A stretch of 32,796 nucleotides of DNA from Methanobacteriota archaeon (GTDB lineage: Archaea; Thermoplasmatota; Thermoplasmata; SG8-5). The translations under genes and the position numbers were made by a program. Within the stretch, counting starts at the first letter, position 1; the number at the start of each line of letters is the position of its first letter. This document shows positions 1 to 9,464 of this stretch, one piece after another. The notes beneath the pieces were generated by a model. The model was not told where the DNA came from. It made no database searches and worked only from the letters and a program-made list of their open reading frames with translations. The DNA lies in assembly GCA_030670795.1 (NCBI GenBank), contig DAOVAY010000005.1, positions 1-32,796 of the forward strand. The letters run 5' to 3'.

Positions 1-793
1 CCCCCCTCTTGGTCGGTGAGAACTCCAATTTATCCAAAGAGGCCATCAATGCAATGTCCAAGTTAGCTATGTCTTTAGAAGCTATGAACACAGTGTCATG
101 CTCCTCCATTCCAACTATGGCTTTGCTCTTTTGGGTGTACCAGTCTATGAAATTTAAGATCTTTTTCGATTCACAGGATGGGACGTTCACCTTCAACATG
201 GTCAATCTGCTTTTCGCCTCTTTTATGCTCATCGAAGAGACGGCAACCAGGCCGGCATCTCCCTCTCTCAGACCGTGCGCAAGGAATTGAAATGCAAAGT
301 GATATTTTTCACTCCCTGGAGGTCCCAGGAGCAGCACCATGTTTTTATCCGGGACACCCCCATAGAGTAGAGAATCCATGCCTTCTATTCCAGTGGGTAA
401 GTTTCCTCGTAATGAACCTCGAAGTATGTAGTTGGCAATTTTAAGCCTTGAGAACGGTCCAGCAAATTGCTTCTGAACGTTTTCAACACTATCTCTTGCC
501 CTCTCAAAGGCGCTTTCCCTGCCCCCCGTAAATGCGTCAATTTCAATTAGTGAATCATACACCTTTGACAGGTCACGAACAATAGTTACCGAATCCCACT
601 TATGAAGCCCCATAGAAACACGGCCGGTGTTGTCTACATCAACCCCCTCAAGGATAGGAAGGCTCTTCCCGAGTGCTTCAAGCTTTTTTAAATAAAGGAT
701 AATTTTACCGCTTTCAGCCTGCTTCGCAAGATAATCATTGAATAATTTCTCAAAGACAACTGAAGCTTCTACAGAACCTGTATCCTCCACCAT
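1..793 (-). CDS. KaiC-like/RecA-superfamily protein with degenerate Walker A, C-terminus truncated by the window edge
   Basis: Manual minus-strand translation from the ATG at 793 stays open to base 1: MVEDTGSVEASVVFEKLFNDYLAKQ...LPTGIEGMDSLLYGGVPDKNMVLLLGPPGSEKYHFAFQFLAHGLREGDAGLVAVSS. KaiC-like 'G(I/M)xxLDxLLxGGxPxxxxxLLxGPPG' layout, but GPPGSEKYH replaces GxxGxGK[ST]. Absent from the ORF track because it has no stop in the window. Confidence 0.8.
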   Translation of the reverse strand, partial: MVEDTGSVEASVVFEKLFNDYLAKQAESGKIILYLKKLEALGKSLPILEGVDVDNTGRVSMGLHKWDSVTIVRDLSKVYDSLIEIDAFTGGRESAFERARDSVENVQKQFAGPFSRLKIANYILRGSLRGNLPTGIEGMDSLLYGGVPDKNMVLLLGPPGSEKYHFAFQFLAHGLREGDAGLVAVSSMSIKEAKSRLTMLKVNVPSCESKKILNFIDWYTQKSKAIVGMEEHDTVFIASKDIANLDIALMASLDKLEFSPTKRG

Positions 794-916
794 ATAAATT
801 CGTCCACGATATGTTAATATTGGACACAATATGGTAAATACTAATAAAAAATCTTCCATCACTAAGATTGCTAAGAGAAAATATTTTAGATTAGATACGT
901 ATCAACCCCAACCAAA

Positions 917-1027
917 GGGCTTATGGTCTAGCTGGTTACGTCGGTCGAGCTACTCTTTTCGACCGGTGCCACAAATGACATCGCTCTCACACAGCGGGGA
1001 TCTCCGGTTCGAATCCGGATAAGCCCA
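917..1027 (+). tRNA. tRNA-Val(CAC) with an intron in the D-loop
   Basis: Acceptor GGGCTTA (917-923)/TAAGCCC (1020-1026), discriminator A1027; anticodon arm TCGCT-CTCACAC-AGCGG; T-arm TCCGG-TTCGAAT-CCGGA; D-stem GTC/GAC. Removing 37 nt (939-975, or 938-974) restores GTCTAGCTGGTTATGAC and a 74-nt tRNA. Confidence 0.9.
939..975 (+). other. Non-canonical tRNA intron (D-loop, about position 21/22)
   Basis: Hairpin 940-948/959-967 (GTCGGTCGA/TCGACCGGT, two wobbles); central helix TGGT(933-936)/GCCA(968-971); 3-nt 5' bulge TAC (937-939). This is a relaxed BHB-like fold. The boundary can shift by one A. Confidence 0.8.
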
Positions 1028-1113
1028 TACTTATTTTGAACAGCGTGGGGATGGGTGAGAAACGAAAGCCATTTAAGGAGGCTTTCGCATTGGGTTGACG
1101 ATAAGGAGATTCT

Positions 1114-2094
1114 ATGGGAACTGGCAGCGGTTTCGGGAAGGTGATAATCTTTAACGAACATTTCGTGGTCTTTGGCATTCCAGCAATAGCCTCGGCGATC
1201 GACTCTAGAACGGAGGCTTTGGTCGAGAGAATAGATGCTCCTTCTCAACTTGTACCTTCTGGCAACGAAGGCTCCTTAGGTGATGGATGGGTGCTGGAGG
1301 ACAACCGGCCGGCAAACCCAGGATATAAAGTGGAGAAATATGAGCATCAGAAAGAATCTATTAATCTGGTGCTGGATGCTGCCGGATTCGACGCTTCGGA
1401 AAACAACATAAGAATCACCCTCGGCGGAAGCCTGAAAGCGGTGGGCGGCGTTGGTGCCAGCGCAGCGGTTTGCGTGTCCATTGCCCGGGCTTTGAATGAC
1501 GAATTCAGCTTGGGTTTTGATGACGATAGAATCAACAAAATCGCCTTTGAAGGGGAGAAGGCGTATGCTGGCACCCCATCCGGAATCGATAACACAGCCT
1601 CGACTTATGGCGGTCTTCTCTGGTTCGAGAAAAACCTGCAAGGTGGCGATAACAAGATAGAACTCTTGAAGGTAAGAGAGCCGATAAGGATTGTCATGGG
1701 AAACACCGGCCTGACCACGAACACCAAGGCTGCGGTTGAGGGCGTGAGGCAGAGAAGAGAGGCAAATCCGGAGCAATACAAGGGCATTTTCCAGGTGGCC
1801 GAGGACATTGTTTCGAAGGCGAGGCTTGCTCTCAGCGCTCATGACCTGACAATGATGGGCCAGCTTATGGACACGAATCATAAAATTCTTCAGGAAATCG
1901 AGGTTTCGCATCCCAAACTGGACGAACTCGTCAGGATTTCGAAAGACAACGGCGCACTGGGAGCCAAAATGACAGGCGGCGGTCTCGGCGGCTACATGAT
2001 CGCGCTTTGCTCGGACGAAGCAAGCCAGCAGAGAGTTGCGAACGCTATTGAAAGCGCCGGATGCGAGGCACTGAGAACGACAATCGGCGTATGA
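1114..2094 (+). CDS. mvk: Mevalonate kinase (GHMP kinase)
   Basis: MGTGSGFGKVIIFNEHFVVFGIPAIASAID N-terminus, GGSLKAVGGVGASAAVCVS phosphate-binding motif, GTPSGIDNTASTYGG, KMTGGGLGGYMIAL; AAGGAG ribosome-binding site upstream. Confidence 0.92.
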   Translation: MGTGSGFGKVIIFNEHFVVFGIPAIASAIDSRTEALVERIDAPSQLVPSGNEGSLGDGWVLEDNRPANPGYKVEKYEHQKESINLVLDAAGFDASENNIRITLGGSLKAVGGVGASAAVCVSIARALNDEFSLGFDDDRINKIAFEGEKAYAGTPSGIDNTASTYGGLLWFEKNLQGGDNKIELLKVREPIRIVMGNTGLTTNTKAAVEGVRQRREANPEQYKGIFQVAEDIVSKARLALSAHDLTMMGQLMDTNHKILQEIEVSHPKLDELVRISKDNGALGAKMTGGGLGGYMIALCSDEASQQRVANAIESAGCEALRTTIGV

Positions 2095-2182
2095 TTTTTT
2101 ACGTCACGTGTCGACCTGCCAGACGGCAATTATTTATAGAATTGGCAGATAACAGATTTTATAATCAGCCGGAGTGATTGAA

Positions 2183-3466
2183 ATGACCTTGAATGAGTTC
2201 GTAACTGTGCTGGAAGAGAAGGGTCTGCTTGTGAGGATAAGAAATGAGGCGGACCCGAAGTTCGAGATACCCACGATAATGAAGAAGATGGACGGGACAC
2301 CTTTGCTCTTCGAGAACGTGAAGGGCCATGATATGGGAGTCGTGGCCAACATCTGCTCGACAAGGCAGCTGGTAGCCCTGGGTCTGGGAGTGCAGGAAGA
2401 CGAAATACTAAAAACTCTTATGACGGCCATCGAAAGTCCGAGGGAACCGGATGTGGTGGAGGCCACTGGGTATGTTGATAGAGAGCTGGACCTAGGCAAA
2501 CTTCCGATTCTGACGTATTACCCGTTTGACGGAGGCCCGTATGTGGCGTCGGGAATAGTCATCGCCAATGACCCAGAACACGGAATCAACGCATCCTACC
2601 ATCGCGGAATGGCACTTTCCAATGACAGGTTTGTCTTCAGGATACTCCAGAGGGACTTCAACAAGTATATCGAACGGGGTTTGAGGGAATTCGCGTTCTG
2701 CATCGGCAATGCCATACCCGTTTTACTGGGTGCTGCCATCTCCGAAAGTACGGGAGTCCACGAGCTGGCAATAGCCAATGCCCTAAGGACATCCCATCTT
2801 ATAGAGCTGGATGGACATAGGGTGCCACAATCAGAAATCATCATGATTATGGAGTTTACAGGAGAAATGCATGAGGAAGGACCTTTCCTGGATTTGACGG
2901 AAACGCCAGACATTGTCAGGGAGCAGCGAGTCGCCAGAGTGAAAAAGATTTTTGTCAGGCCGGATGCACTTTTCCACGGCCTATTGCCGGGAGGACTAGA
3001 GCATAAGATTCTGATGGGTATGCCGCGGGAGCCGAGTATTTATCGAGAGGTCTCACAGGTTTGCGATGTAAAGGACGTTCTCGTTACGCCTGGCGGATGC
3101 TCCTGGCTGCACGGGGCGGTCAGTATCAGAAAGAAAGCTGAGGGGGATGGTAAAAGGGCAATCGAAGCAGCCTTCAGAGGTCACAAATCAATGAAACACA
3201 TCTTCGTGGTGGATGAAGATATTGATATTCACAAGCCAGAGGAAATCGAATGGGCCATGGCAACCAGATTTCAAGGAGACAACGACCTCATCACAAAGCA
3301 AGAGAAAGGCTCCTCTCTCGACCCATCATCCGACCTCGAAACGAGAATGACGACGAAAATGGGTTTTGACCTGACAATTCCTTGGGGACGAAATCCAGAT
3401 GATTTCAAGAGGCCAGAGTTACCTCTTAAGCTCAATCTGAAGGATTACCTTCAGGGGGAAAAATAA
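2183..3466 (+). CDS. UbiD-family decarboxylase; by context probable anhydromevalonate phosphate decarboxylase
   Basis: UbiD-like protein (PTIMKKMDGTPLLFENVKGHDMGVVANICSTR...PGGLEHKILMGMPREPSIYREV). Placed between mevalonate kinase and the aconitase-X subunits. ATG at 2183 follows GGAGTGATT; GTG at 2174 is an alternative start. Confidence 0.85.
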   Translation: MTLNEFVTVLEEKGLLVRIRNEADPKFEIPTIMKKMDGTPLLFENVKGHDMGVVANICSTRQLVALGLGVQEDEILKTLMTAIESPREPDVVEATGYVDRELDLGKLPILTYYPFDGGPYVASGIVIANDPEHGINASYHRGMALSNDRFVFRILQRDFNKYIERGLREFAFCIGNAIPVLLGAAISESTGVHELAIANALRTSHLIELDGHRVPQSEIIMIMEFTGEMHEEGPFLDLTETPDIVREQRVARVKKIFVRPDALFHGLLPGGLEHKILMGMPREPSIYREVSQVCDVKDVLVTPGGCSWLHGAVSIRKKAEGDGKRAIEAAFRGHKSMKHIFVVDEDIDIHKPEEIEWAMATRFQGDNDLITKQEKGSSLDPSSDLETRMTTKMGFDLTIPWGRNPDDFKRPELPLKLNLKDYLQGEK

Positions 3467-4653
3467 TGCACTTGACCGCCGACCAAGAGAACATGCTGAA
3501 CGGCGAAAACGGAGAAGTGGTCGAACGTCTGTTTAGGCTATTGGTCAGGTTGGGAGACATATACGGTGCAGAGCAGATGATTCCGGTAGGTTCCGTTCAA
3601 GTCGCCGGAGTTTCCTATAAATCCATAGGTGACCCCGGTCTTGAGTTTCTTGAAGATTTCGCAAGCAAAGGAGCGAAGGTGAAGGTTCTCACTTACTTGA
3701 ACCCCGCTGGCATGGATCTGGAGAACTGGCAGGAGCTCGGGTTTCCCCGGGACTTTGCCGAGCATCAGATAAGAATTATGGAGGCATTCAGGCAAATGGG
3801 CATTGTTACCACAGCGACCTGCACCCCCTATCTTGCCGGTAACCTTCCCAGATTCGGAGAGCACATAGCCTGGTCAGAATCTTCGGCTGTCTCATTTTCC
3901 AATTCGGTCATCGGGGCCAGAACAAACAGGGAGGGCGGCCCCTCGGCACTGGCTGCGGCGATTTGCGGCGTCACACCAAATTATGGATTACATCTGGAAG
4001 AAAACAGAAAGCCCGAAATCGTTGCAAAAGTGGATGCCGAGCTGGCCTATAATTCTGATTTCGGAGCGCTCGGTTATTATGTCGGAAAACAGGTGAAGAA
4101 CAAGATTCCATATTTCAAGGGGATCGGGCAGGCAAACACGGACCAACTGAAGGCTTTAGGGGCGGCAATGGCCGCCTCGGGAGCGGTCGCCCTCTATCAT
4201 GCCGAGAATTTAACTCCGGAAGCTGGCAGAATGGACATTGGCGGTCTTGAGACAATAGACGTAACGCAGGGTGACCTCGATGAAACGTACGAGAATCTTA
4301 ACACTGGTGAATTGCCCGACATAGTCATTCTCGGTTGCCCTCACGCTTCGCTGCGTGAGATTTCCAGCCTAGCTGCTAAGGTCAAAGGAAAGAGCTTGAA
4401 GAAGCCCATCTGGATATGCACATCAAGGGTGATGAAGGGGGCGGCCGATAGGTTGGGATACATTGAGACAATTGAGGCCGCAGGAGGCAAGGTCGTGGCA
4501 GATACGTGTATGGTGGTTTCCCCGATCGAGGAAATGGGCTATGCGACCACTGGTGTTAATTCGGGCAAGGCGGCCAATTATCTTCCCGGGTTCTGCAAAC
4601 AGGATGTCGTGTTCTACAATGTCGATGAGCTCATCAGGAGGCTGGCACAATGA
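3466..4653 (+). CDS. Aconitase X catalytic/large subunit; probable phosphomevalonate dehydratase large subunit
   Basis: MHLTADQENMLNGENGEVVERLFRLLVRLGDIYGAEQMIPVGSVQVAGVSYKSIGDPGLEFLEDFA, typical aconitase-X start; TAATG overlap with the upstream gene. Confidence 0.9.
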   Translation: MHLTADQENMLNGENGEVVERLFRLLVRLGDIYGAEQMIPVGSVQVAGVSYKSIGDPGLEFLEDFASKGAKVKVLTYLNPAGMDLENWQELGFPRDFAEHQIRIMEAFRQMGIVTTATCTPYLAGNLPRFGEHIAWSESSAVSFSNSVIGARTNREGGPSALAAAICGVTPNYGLHLEENRKPEIVAKVDAELAYNSDFGALGYYVGKQVKNKIPYFKGIGQANTDQLKALGAAMAASGAVALYHAENLTPEAGRMDIGGLETIDVTQGDLDETYENLNTGELPDIVILGCPHASLREISSLAAKVKGKSLKKPIWICTSRVMKGAADRLGYIETIEAAGGKVVADTCMVVSPIEEMGYATTGVNSGKAANYLPGFCKQDVVFYNVDELIRRLAQ

Positions 4654-5036
4654 AAGGAAGGATGATAAACCCAGGTAAGGCAGAGGCCGAGGCAATAGTG
4701 TCCAAAGAACCCATCGGCTTCTACGGCGGAATCGATGCAAAGACTGGTATAGTCATCGAAAAGGGTCACGAACTCGAAGGACAGTCCGTGACTGGCAAAG
4801 TATTGGTATTTCCTTGCGGTAAGGGCTCTACTGTTGGTTCGTACGTTATTTATGGGTTGAAAAAGAACGGCGTAGCACCGGCGGCAATACTTAACGAAGA
4901 AACCGAAACCATAGTTGCCACGGGAGTGATACTTGCCGGAATCCCGTGTGTTGACGGTATTGAAATCGATAAAATTAACACCGGCGACAGGCTAATGGTA
5001 AACGCCGATGAAGGCATTGTCGAAATCATCAGTTGA
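4650..5036 (+). CDS. Aconitase X swivel domain (DUF126) small subunit; probable phosphomevalonate dehydratase small subunit
   Basis: [68 protein letters not shown] overlap with the large subunit. Confidence 0.9.
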   Translation: MKGRMINPGKAEAEAIVSKEPIGFYGGIDAKTGIVIEKGHELEGQSVTGKVLVFPCGKGSTVGSYVIYGLKKNGVAPAAILNEETETIVATGVILAGIPCVDGIEIDKINTGDRLMVNADEGIVEIIS

Positions 5037-5091
5037 TTTTTTAAGGAAAAGGATAAAATACGGCCAGCTTTATTCGGTCAAGGTTGGGAAA

Positions 5092-7311
5092 ATGTCCAAA
5101 GGTGTGACGCTCAAGGTTGAAAGGGCTCAAAGCCAATCCGATGTCGGCCTAGGCAAGGCCAGATTAGACACAAAAACCCGGCTTGCTCTCGGCGTGGAAG
5201 TCGGAGATGTTGTTGAGGTAACCGGAAAAAAGAGCACCGCCGCGAAGATATATCGGCTTTTACACGAGGATGAAGGCAAGGGTTTGATTCGTATGGGCAA
5301 CCTGCTCAGGCAGAGCGCAGGAGTTTCACCGGGGGACAAGGTGGAGGTGAAAAAGGCGGATGTAAAACGCGCATCAAAGATTAGTATGGCACCTTCGATT
5401 TCACAGGGCATGAAGCTCAGCTTCGGAGAGGGCATAGAGGAATTCATAAAGCGTGCCTTGGGCCAGAGGGCTGTTGTCAAGGGCGACACGATTCTGGTGC
5501 CTGGCGTCGGTCTGAGCGGCAATCTTCCCTTCCTCGTGACAAACACATCGCCGAAAGGAGTGGTGCTCATTGACGAGAGCACGGTCATGACGGTAAAGGA
5601 CGAGCCAGTGTCTGAGTCCGAGGTAGTAACCGCCACAGTGGCCTATGAGGATATAGGCGGTCTTCGCGAAGAATTACAACGTGTTAGAGAGATGATAGAG
5701 CTTCCTTTGAAGCACCCAGAACTTTTCAGGCGCCTGGGCATCGATCCGCCGAAAGGCGTTCTGCTTTACGGTCCTCCCGGCACCGGAAAGACCCTAATCG
5801 CCAAGGCCGTTGCCAACGAGTCCGGTGCCAGTTTCTATTCGATCCAGGGTCCCGAGATAATGTCCAAATATTATGGCCAGAGCGAAGAAAAGCTCAGAGA
5901 GAAGTTCGATGACGCGGAGAAAAATGCGCCCTCTGTCATTTTCATCGACGAACTTGATTCTATTGCACCCAAGCGTGACGAGGTACAGGGAGAAGTAGAA
6001 AGGCGTGTGGTTGCCCAACTTTTAACCTTGATGGACGGTCTCAGCGACAGGGGTAACGTAATAGTCATTGCTGCCACAAACCGTGAGGATTCCATTGACC
6101 CAGCACTGAGAAGACCCGGTAGATTCGATCGCGAGATTGAGATTGGTGTTCCGGACAAGGAGGGGAGAAAGGAGGTACTGGAGATACATACTCGCGGCAT
6201 GCCAATTCAAGGAGACGACACCTCAAGATCCAGAATGCTGGACGAGTTCGCTGGCATCACTTACGGCTTTGTTGGCGCAGACCTAGCAGCATTGGCAAGA
6301 GAAGCTGCTATGAAAGCACTTCGCCGCTATCTTCCCGAATTCGACCTCGACCAGCCAATTCCCACCGAGGTCATAGAAAAGATGATTGTGACACGGGACG
6401 ATTTCAAAGAGGCCCTGAAGGATGTGGAACCAAGTGCGATGCGAGAGGTATTGGTGGAGGTACCGAACGTCACCTGGGAGGATATTGGCGGTCTGGATGA
6501 TGTGAAAATGATTTTAAATGAAGTGATAGAGCTGCCGCTGAAGGAGCCAGATGCTTTCAAGAAGATGGGAATTACTCCACCGAGAGGCGTTCTCTTGTAC
6601 GGTCCACCGGGGACGGGAAAAACCCTTCTGGCCAAGGCGGTGGCAAACGAATCGGAGGCAAATTTCATATCAATCAAGGGCCCGGAGGTCATGTCTAAAT
6701 GGGTTGGTGAAAGCGAGAAGGCGGTTCGTTTGATATTCAAAAAGGCAAAACAGGTCTCCCCTTCAATAGTTTTCCTCGACGAGCTTGACGCCATCGCACC
6801 AGCCAGAGGCACATCTCACGACTCCGGCGCGACCGAAAGGGTAGTCAACCAGATTTTAACATCTATTGATGGATTAGAATCACTTGAGGGTGTGGTAACC
6901 ATCGCGGCCACAAACAGACCAGACATTATCGACCACGCACTGTTAAGGACAGGAAGATTTGACCGATTGGTGTACGTGGGAGTGCCGGACATTGAAGCTA
7001 GAAAGGCGATTTTCGCGGTCCATACTCGGAACATGCCGTTGAAGAATGTCAGCATAGACTGGCTGGCAAAACAAACCGACGGTTATGTGGGTGCGGACAT
7101 TGAGGGAGTTTGCAGGGAAGCGGGAATGATTGCCCTACGGGAGAACATCAAGGCAAAGAAAATCACAAAATCTCATTTCGAGGCCGCACTTGAAGCCGTG
7201 AAACCATCTGCCACAGAAGAAACAATCAAATATTACAACCGCATTAGGGAGGCATTAGAGAGTGGAGTGGCCAGAAAGAGTTCAAAGGAAGGGCCAGGAT
7301 ACTACGCCTGA
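5092..7311 (+). CDS. cdc48: CDC48/VCP-like AAA+ ATPase (N domain plus two AAA domains)
   Basis: Two Walker A motifs ([36 protein letters not shown]) and two Walker B/SRH regions. ATG at 5092 ([26 protein letters not shown]) is preferred over the track start at 5008, which overlaps the upstream gene. Confidence 0.96.
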   Translation: MSKGVTLKVERAQSQSDVGLGKARLDTKTRLALGVEVGDVVEVTGKKSTAAKIYRLLHEDEGKGLIRMGNLLRQSAGVSPGDKVEVKKADVKRASKISMAPSISQGMKLSFGEGIEEFIKRALGQRAVVKGDTILVPGVGLSGNLPFLVTNTSPKGVVLIDESTVMTVKDEPVSESEVVTATVAYEDIGGLREELQRVREMIELPLKHPELFRRLGIDPPKGVLLYGPPGTGKTLIAKAVANESGASFYSIQGPEIMSKYYGQSEEKLREKFDDAEKNAPSVIFIDELDSIAPKRDEVQGEVERRVVAQLLTLMDGLSDRGNVIVIAATNREDSIDPALRRPGRFDREIEIGVPDKEGRKEVLEIHTRGMPIQGDDTSRSRMLDEFAGITYGFVGADLAALAREAAMKALRRYLPEFDLDQPIPTEVIEKMIVTRDDFKEALKDVEPSAMREVLVEVPNVTWEDIGGLDDVKMILNEVIELPLKEPDAFKKMGITPPRGVLLYGPPGTGKTLLAKAVANESEANFISIKGPEVMSKWVGESEKAVRLIFKKAKQVSPSIVFLDELDAIAPARGTSHDSGATERVVNQILTSIDGLESLEGVVTIAATNRPDIIDHALLRTGRFDRLVYVGVPDIEARKAIFAVHTRNMPLKNVSIDWLAKQTDGYVGADIEGVCREAGMIALRENIKAKKITKSHFEAALEAVKPSATEETIKYYNRIREALESGVARKSSKEGPGYYA

Positions 7312-7322
7312 GGTGAGAATAT

Positions 7323-7562
7323 ATGAAAAAATTCGTCACGGAATTACGTGGAAAAACCGTTATGACAAATGACGGCCAGATACTTGGCATGATTGAGAAT
7401 TTTGTGATAAACACAACCACTGGAGAGTTGCAGCATGTCCTAGTGATACCCGCCGAGGAGGTAGAAACTCGCCTTTACAGGGTAGATGCCCAGGGCAGAC
7501 TCATCCTCCCCTTCAACGATATGAAGGCTGTAAGAGACGTTGTAGTTATGGACGTAGCATAG
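7323..7562 (+). CDS. PRC-barrel domain protein
   Basis: MKKFVTELRGKTVMTNDGQILGMIENFVINTTTGELQHVLVIP; 79 aa PRC-barrel pattern. Confidence 0.85.
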   Translation: MKKFVTELRGKTVMTNDGQILGMIENFVINTTTGELQHVLVIPAEEVETRLYRVDAQGRLILPFNDMKAVRDVVVMDVA

Positions 7563-7671
7563 GTTACTAACTACGTTTTTCTTGAACTTTAACTTTCATA
7601 ATGATTAATAGTAAATAAAATTATATTTTCAGATAGAAAGACATATAATAAAGGACTATAATACACAGCCC

Positions 7672-8118
7672 GTGGCAGAGAATTCTGAGGATAAGACGGT
7701 TGTTAAGCCAGAGACCAAAGACGCGGACTCACCAACGATGGTTTGTCCAATGTGTGGCACCGCAGTTATAGAAGAGGCAATAGAATGTCCTTCTTGTGGG
7801 GAGCCATTCTCACCCGAAGCCTTTGAACTGATGGAAGCAACAGAGAGTAGAAAAAGTAAAATGTTGTTCTATTCTGGCGTAATACTAGTCTTGGTCGGTG
7901 GTCCAGGCGTAGCCTTTGGCTCTTGGCTGCATGACTGGCTAAAAGTTCCAATCGGCACGTATGACAATTTCGACTCTTTCGGATGGGTAAACAGGCTTGT
8001 CGCGACAGTAGGAATAATTATATTAGTAATCGGTATTATCCTTCTGATATTGTCCTTGCCACGTATAAAATCAGAGAAATCAAAAAAGGACAAGGAATTG
8101 ACCAAGCCAGAAAGCTGA
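7672..8118 (+). CDS. Zinc-ribbon protein with two TM helices (first of three tandem paralogs)
   Basis: GTG start; CPMCGTAVIEEAIECPSCGEPF, then KMLFYSGVILVLVGGPGVAFGSWLHDW...LVATVGIIILVIGIILLILSL. Confidence 0.8.
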   Translation: MAENSEDKTVVKPETKDADSPTMVCPMCGTAVIEEAIECPSCGEPFSPEAFELMEATESRKSKMLFYSGVILVLVGGPGVAFGSWLHDWLKVPIGTYDNFDSFGWVNRLVATVGIIILVIGIILLILSLPRIKSEKSKKDKELTKPES

Positions 8119-8173
8119 ATGGGGGGTTTGTATTCCAGAGAATGAAGAAGTTGAGGGCAAATTTATCTGCCCG

Positions 8174-9463
8174 ATGTGCGGGTCAGCAGTAGATGAGACG
8201 GCTACCGAGTGCCCCGATTGCGGGGAGCAATTCGCTCCTTTGGAAGAAGTGTCTGAAGAACCGGAGTTTGTTGAAGAAATCACAACTGAGGAAACCGAAG
8301 AAATTGAACAGTTGGCTCCTGTAGAAGAAATAACAGACGAAATTCAACCAGAGGATATAGAAGCCGAAGAGAAATTTCAGATAACTGAAGATACCGGAGA
8401 ATTTGAAGAGATGGCTCCGGTCGAAGAGATAACGGACGAAATTCCACCAGAGGACATAGATGCCGAAGAAGAACTTCAGCTAACAGAGGATACTGAAGAG
8501 GAATTATCTGAGGAGGAGGGAGAACCACTCGAAGAAGAGCTGCAGGTATCCGACGCAGGCTGCCCAATTTGTGGTAGTCAGTTGTTCACTGTTGAATCTG
8601 GGGATCTGGTTTCATGCGATGATTGTGGAAATGTTTACATCAGGAAGGAGTATGTGGGCCTTTGTAAACAAAGCTGGAAATTAAAATTCTGGGTTGGCCT
8701 TATATTCATAATAGTCGGGGATATAGGCGTAGCCTTAGGGTCCTATGTCCATAATATTTACAGATGGTCTCCACTTGGTGACTTATACTTGGGCTACGGT
8801 TGGATGGACCAGTTATTTGGAGTGATTGGTGTCGTCCTCTTTATTGTGGGGCTCATTCTGTTTGCATGGTCGTTCAAGAGAGAGAGGGAGGTGCAGTGCC
8901 CCTCTTGTAAGATTATTATATGCGAAGGTCAACTGACGATTCATCAAGAGGAGGAAGAAGAGGAGGCAGTTGTCCCAGAGGCAGAGGCAATAGAGGAGGC
9001 AGTGGAGGAGATTGGAGAAGTGGGCGAATGCCCCCACTGTGGCGTGATGGTTAGTGTATTCGATGCTGTTTGTCCGAATTGCGAAACGCCTTTAGATATC
9101 AAGGAGGAAGATGAAGAAGTAGCTGATGAAATAGTGGAAGAGGAAACTCAAGTTGATGAAATAGAGGCTGAAATAGAGCCTACAGAATATAAACCCGCCT
9201 CAGAATTAGATGAAACAGAGATGATATTGGAAAGTCTTGAACTCATTGAAGAAGAAACCAAAGAGGAAGAACCAAAAGAAGAACCAGAAGAAGATGAGAA
9301 CGGAATGAGGGCGTTGAGAGAACTTGAAGCAGAATTCGATACGACATCTCCTGAGACAGAAATAGAAAAAACAGAGATGGAATGTCCTGGGTGCGGAATG
9401 TTGATTGATAAAGGCTCAAGTTCATGCCCGATATGCGGAGCAGAAACTCCAAGTGGCGAGTAA
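8174..9463 (+). CDS. Acidic zinc-ribbon/two-TM protein (second paralog); true start probably upstream at 8119 if the G6 tract contains an indel
   Basis: Several CxxC pairs, TM hairpin GLIFIIVGDIGVALGSYVHNIYRW...VIGVVLFIVGLILFAWSF similar to the 7672-8118 protein; Glu-rich linkers; two ~33-aa repeats (APVEEITDEI.PEDI.AEE..Q.TEDT). Confidence 0.8.
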   Translation: MCGSAVDETATECPDCGEQFAPLEEVSEEPEFVEEITTEETEEIEQLAPVEEITDEIQPEDIEAEEKFQITEDTGEFEEMAPVEEITDEIPPEDIDAEEELQLTEDTEEELSEEEGEPLEEELQVSDAGCPICGSQLFTVESGDLVSCDDCGNVYIRKEYVGLCKQSWKLKFWVGLIFIIVGDIGVALGSYVHNIYRWSPLGDLYLGYGWMDQLFGVIGVVLFIVGLILFAWSFKREREVQCPSCKIIICEGQLTIHQEEEEEEAVVPEAEAIEEAVEEIGEVGECPHCGVMVSVFDAVCPNCETPLDIKEEDEEVADEIVEEETQVDEIEAEIEPTEYKPASELDETEMILESLELIEEETKEEEPKEEPEEDENGMRALRELEAEFDTTSPETEIEKTEMECPGCGMLIDKGSSSCPICGAETPSGE

Positions 9464-9464
9464 T

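Noticed and set aside
831-1248. ORFs 831..1022(+), 928..1248(-), 987..1178(-)
   Set aside because: They overlap the tRNA-Val gene and the start of mevalonate kinase; no domain-like features.
5008-5091. Upstream-extended start of CDC48 as given in the ORF track
   Set aside because: It overlaps the aconitase-X small subunit; the N-domain homology begins at the ATG at 5092.
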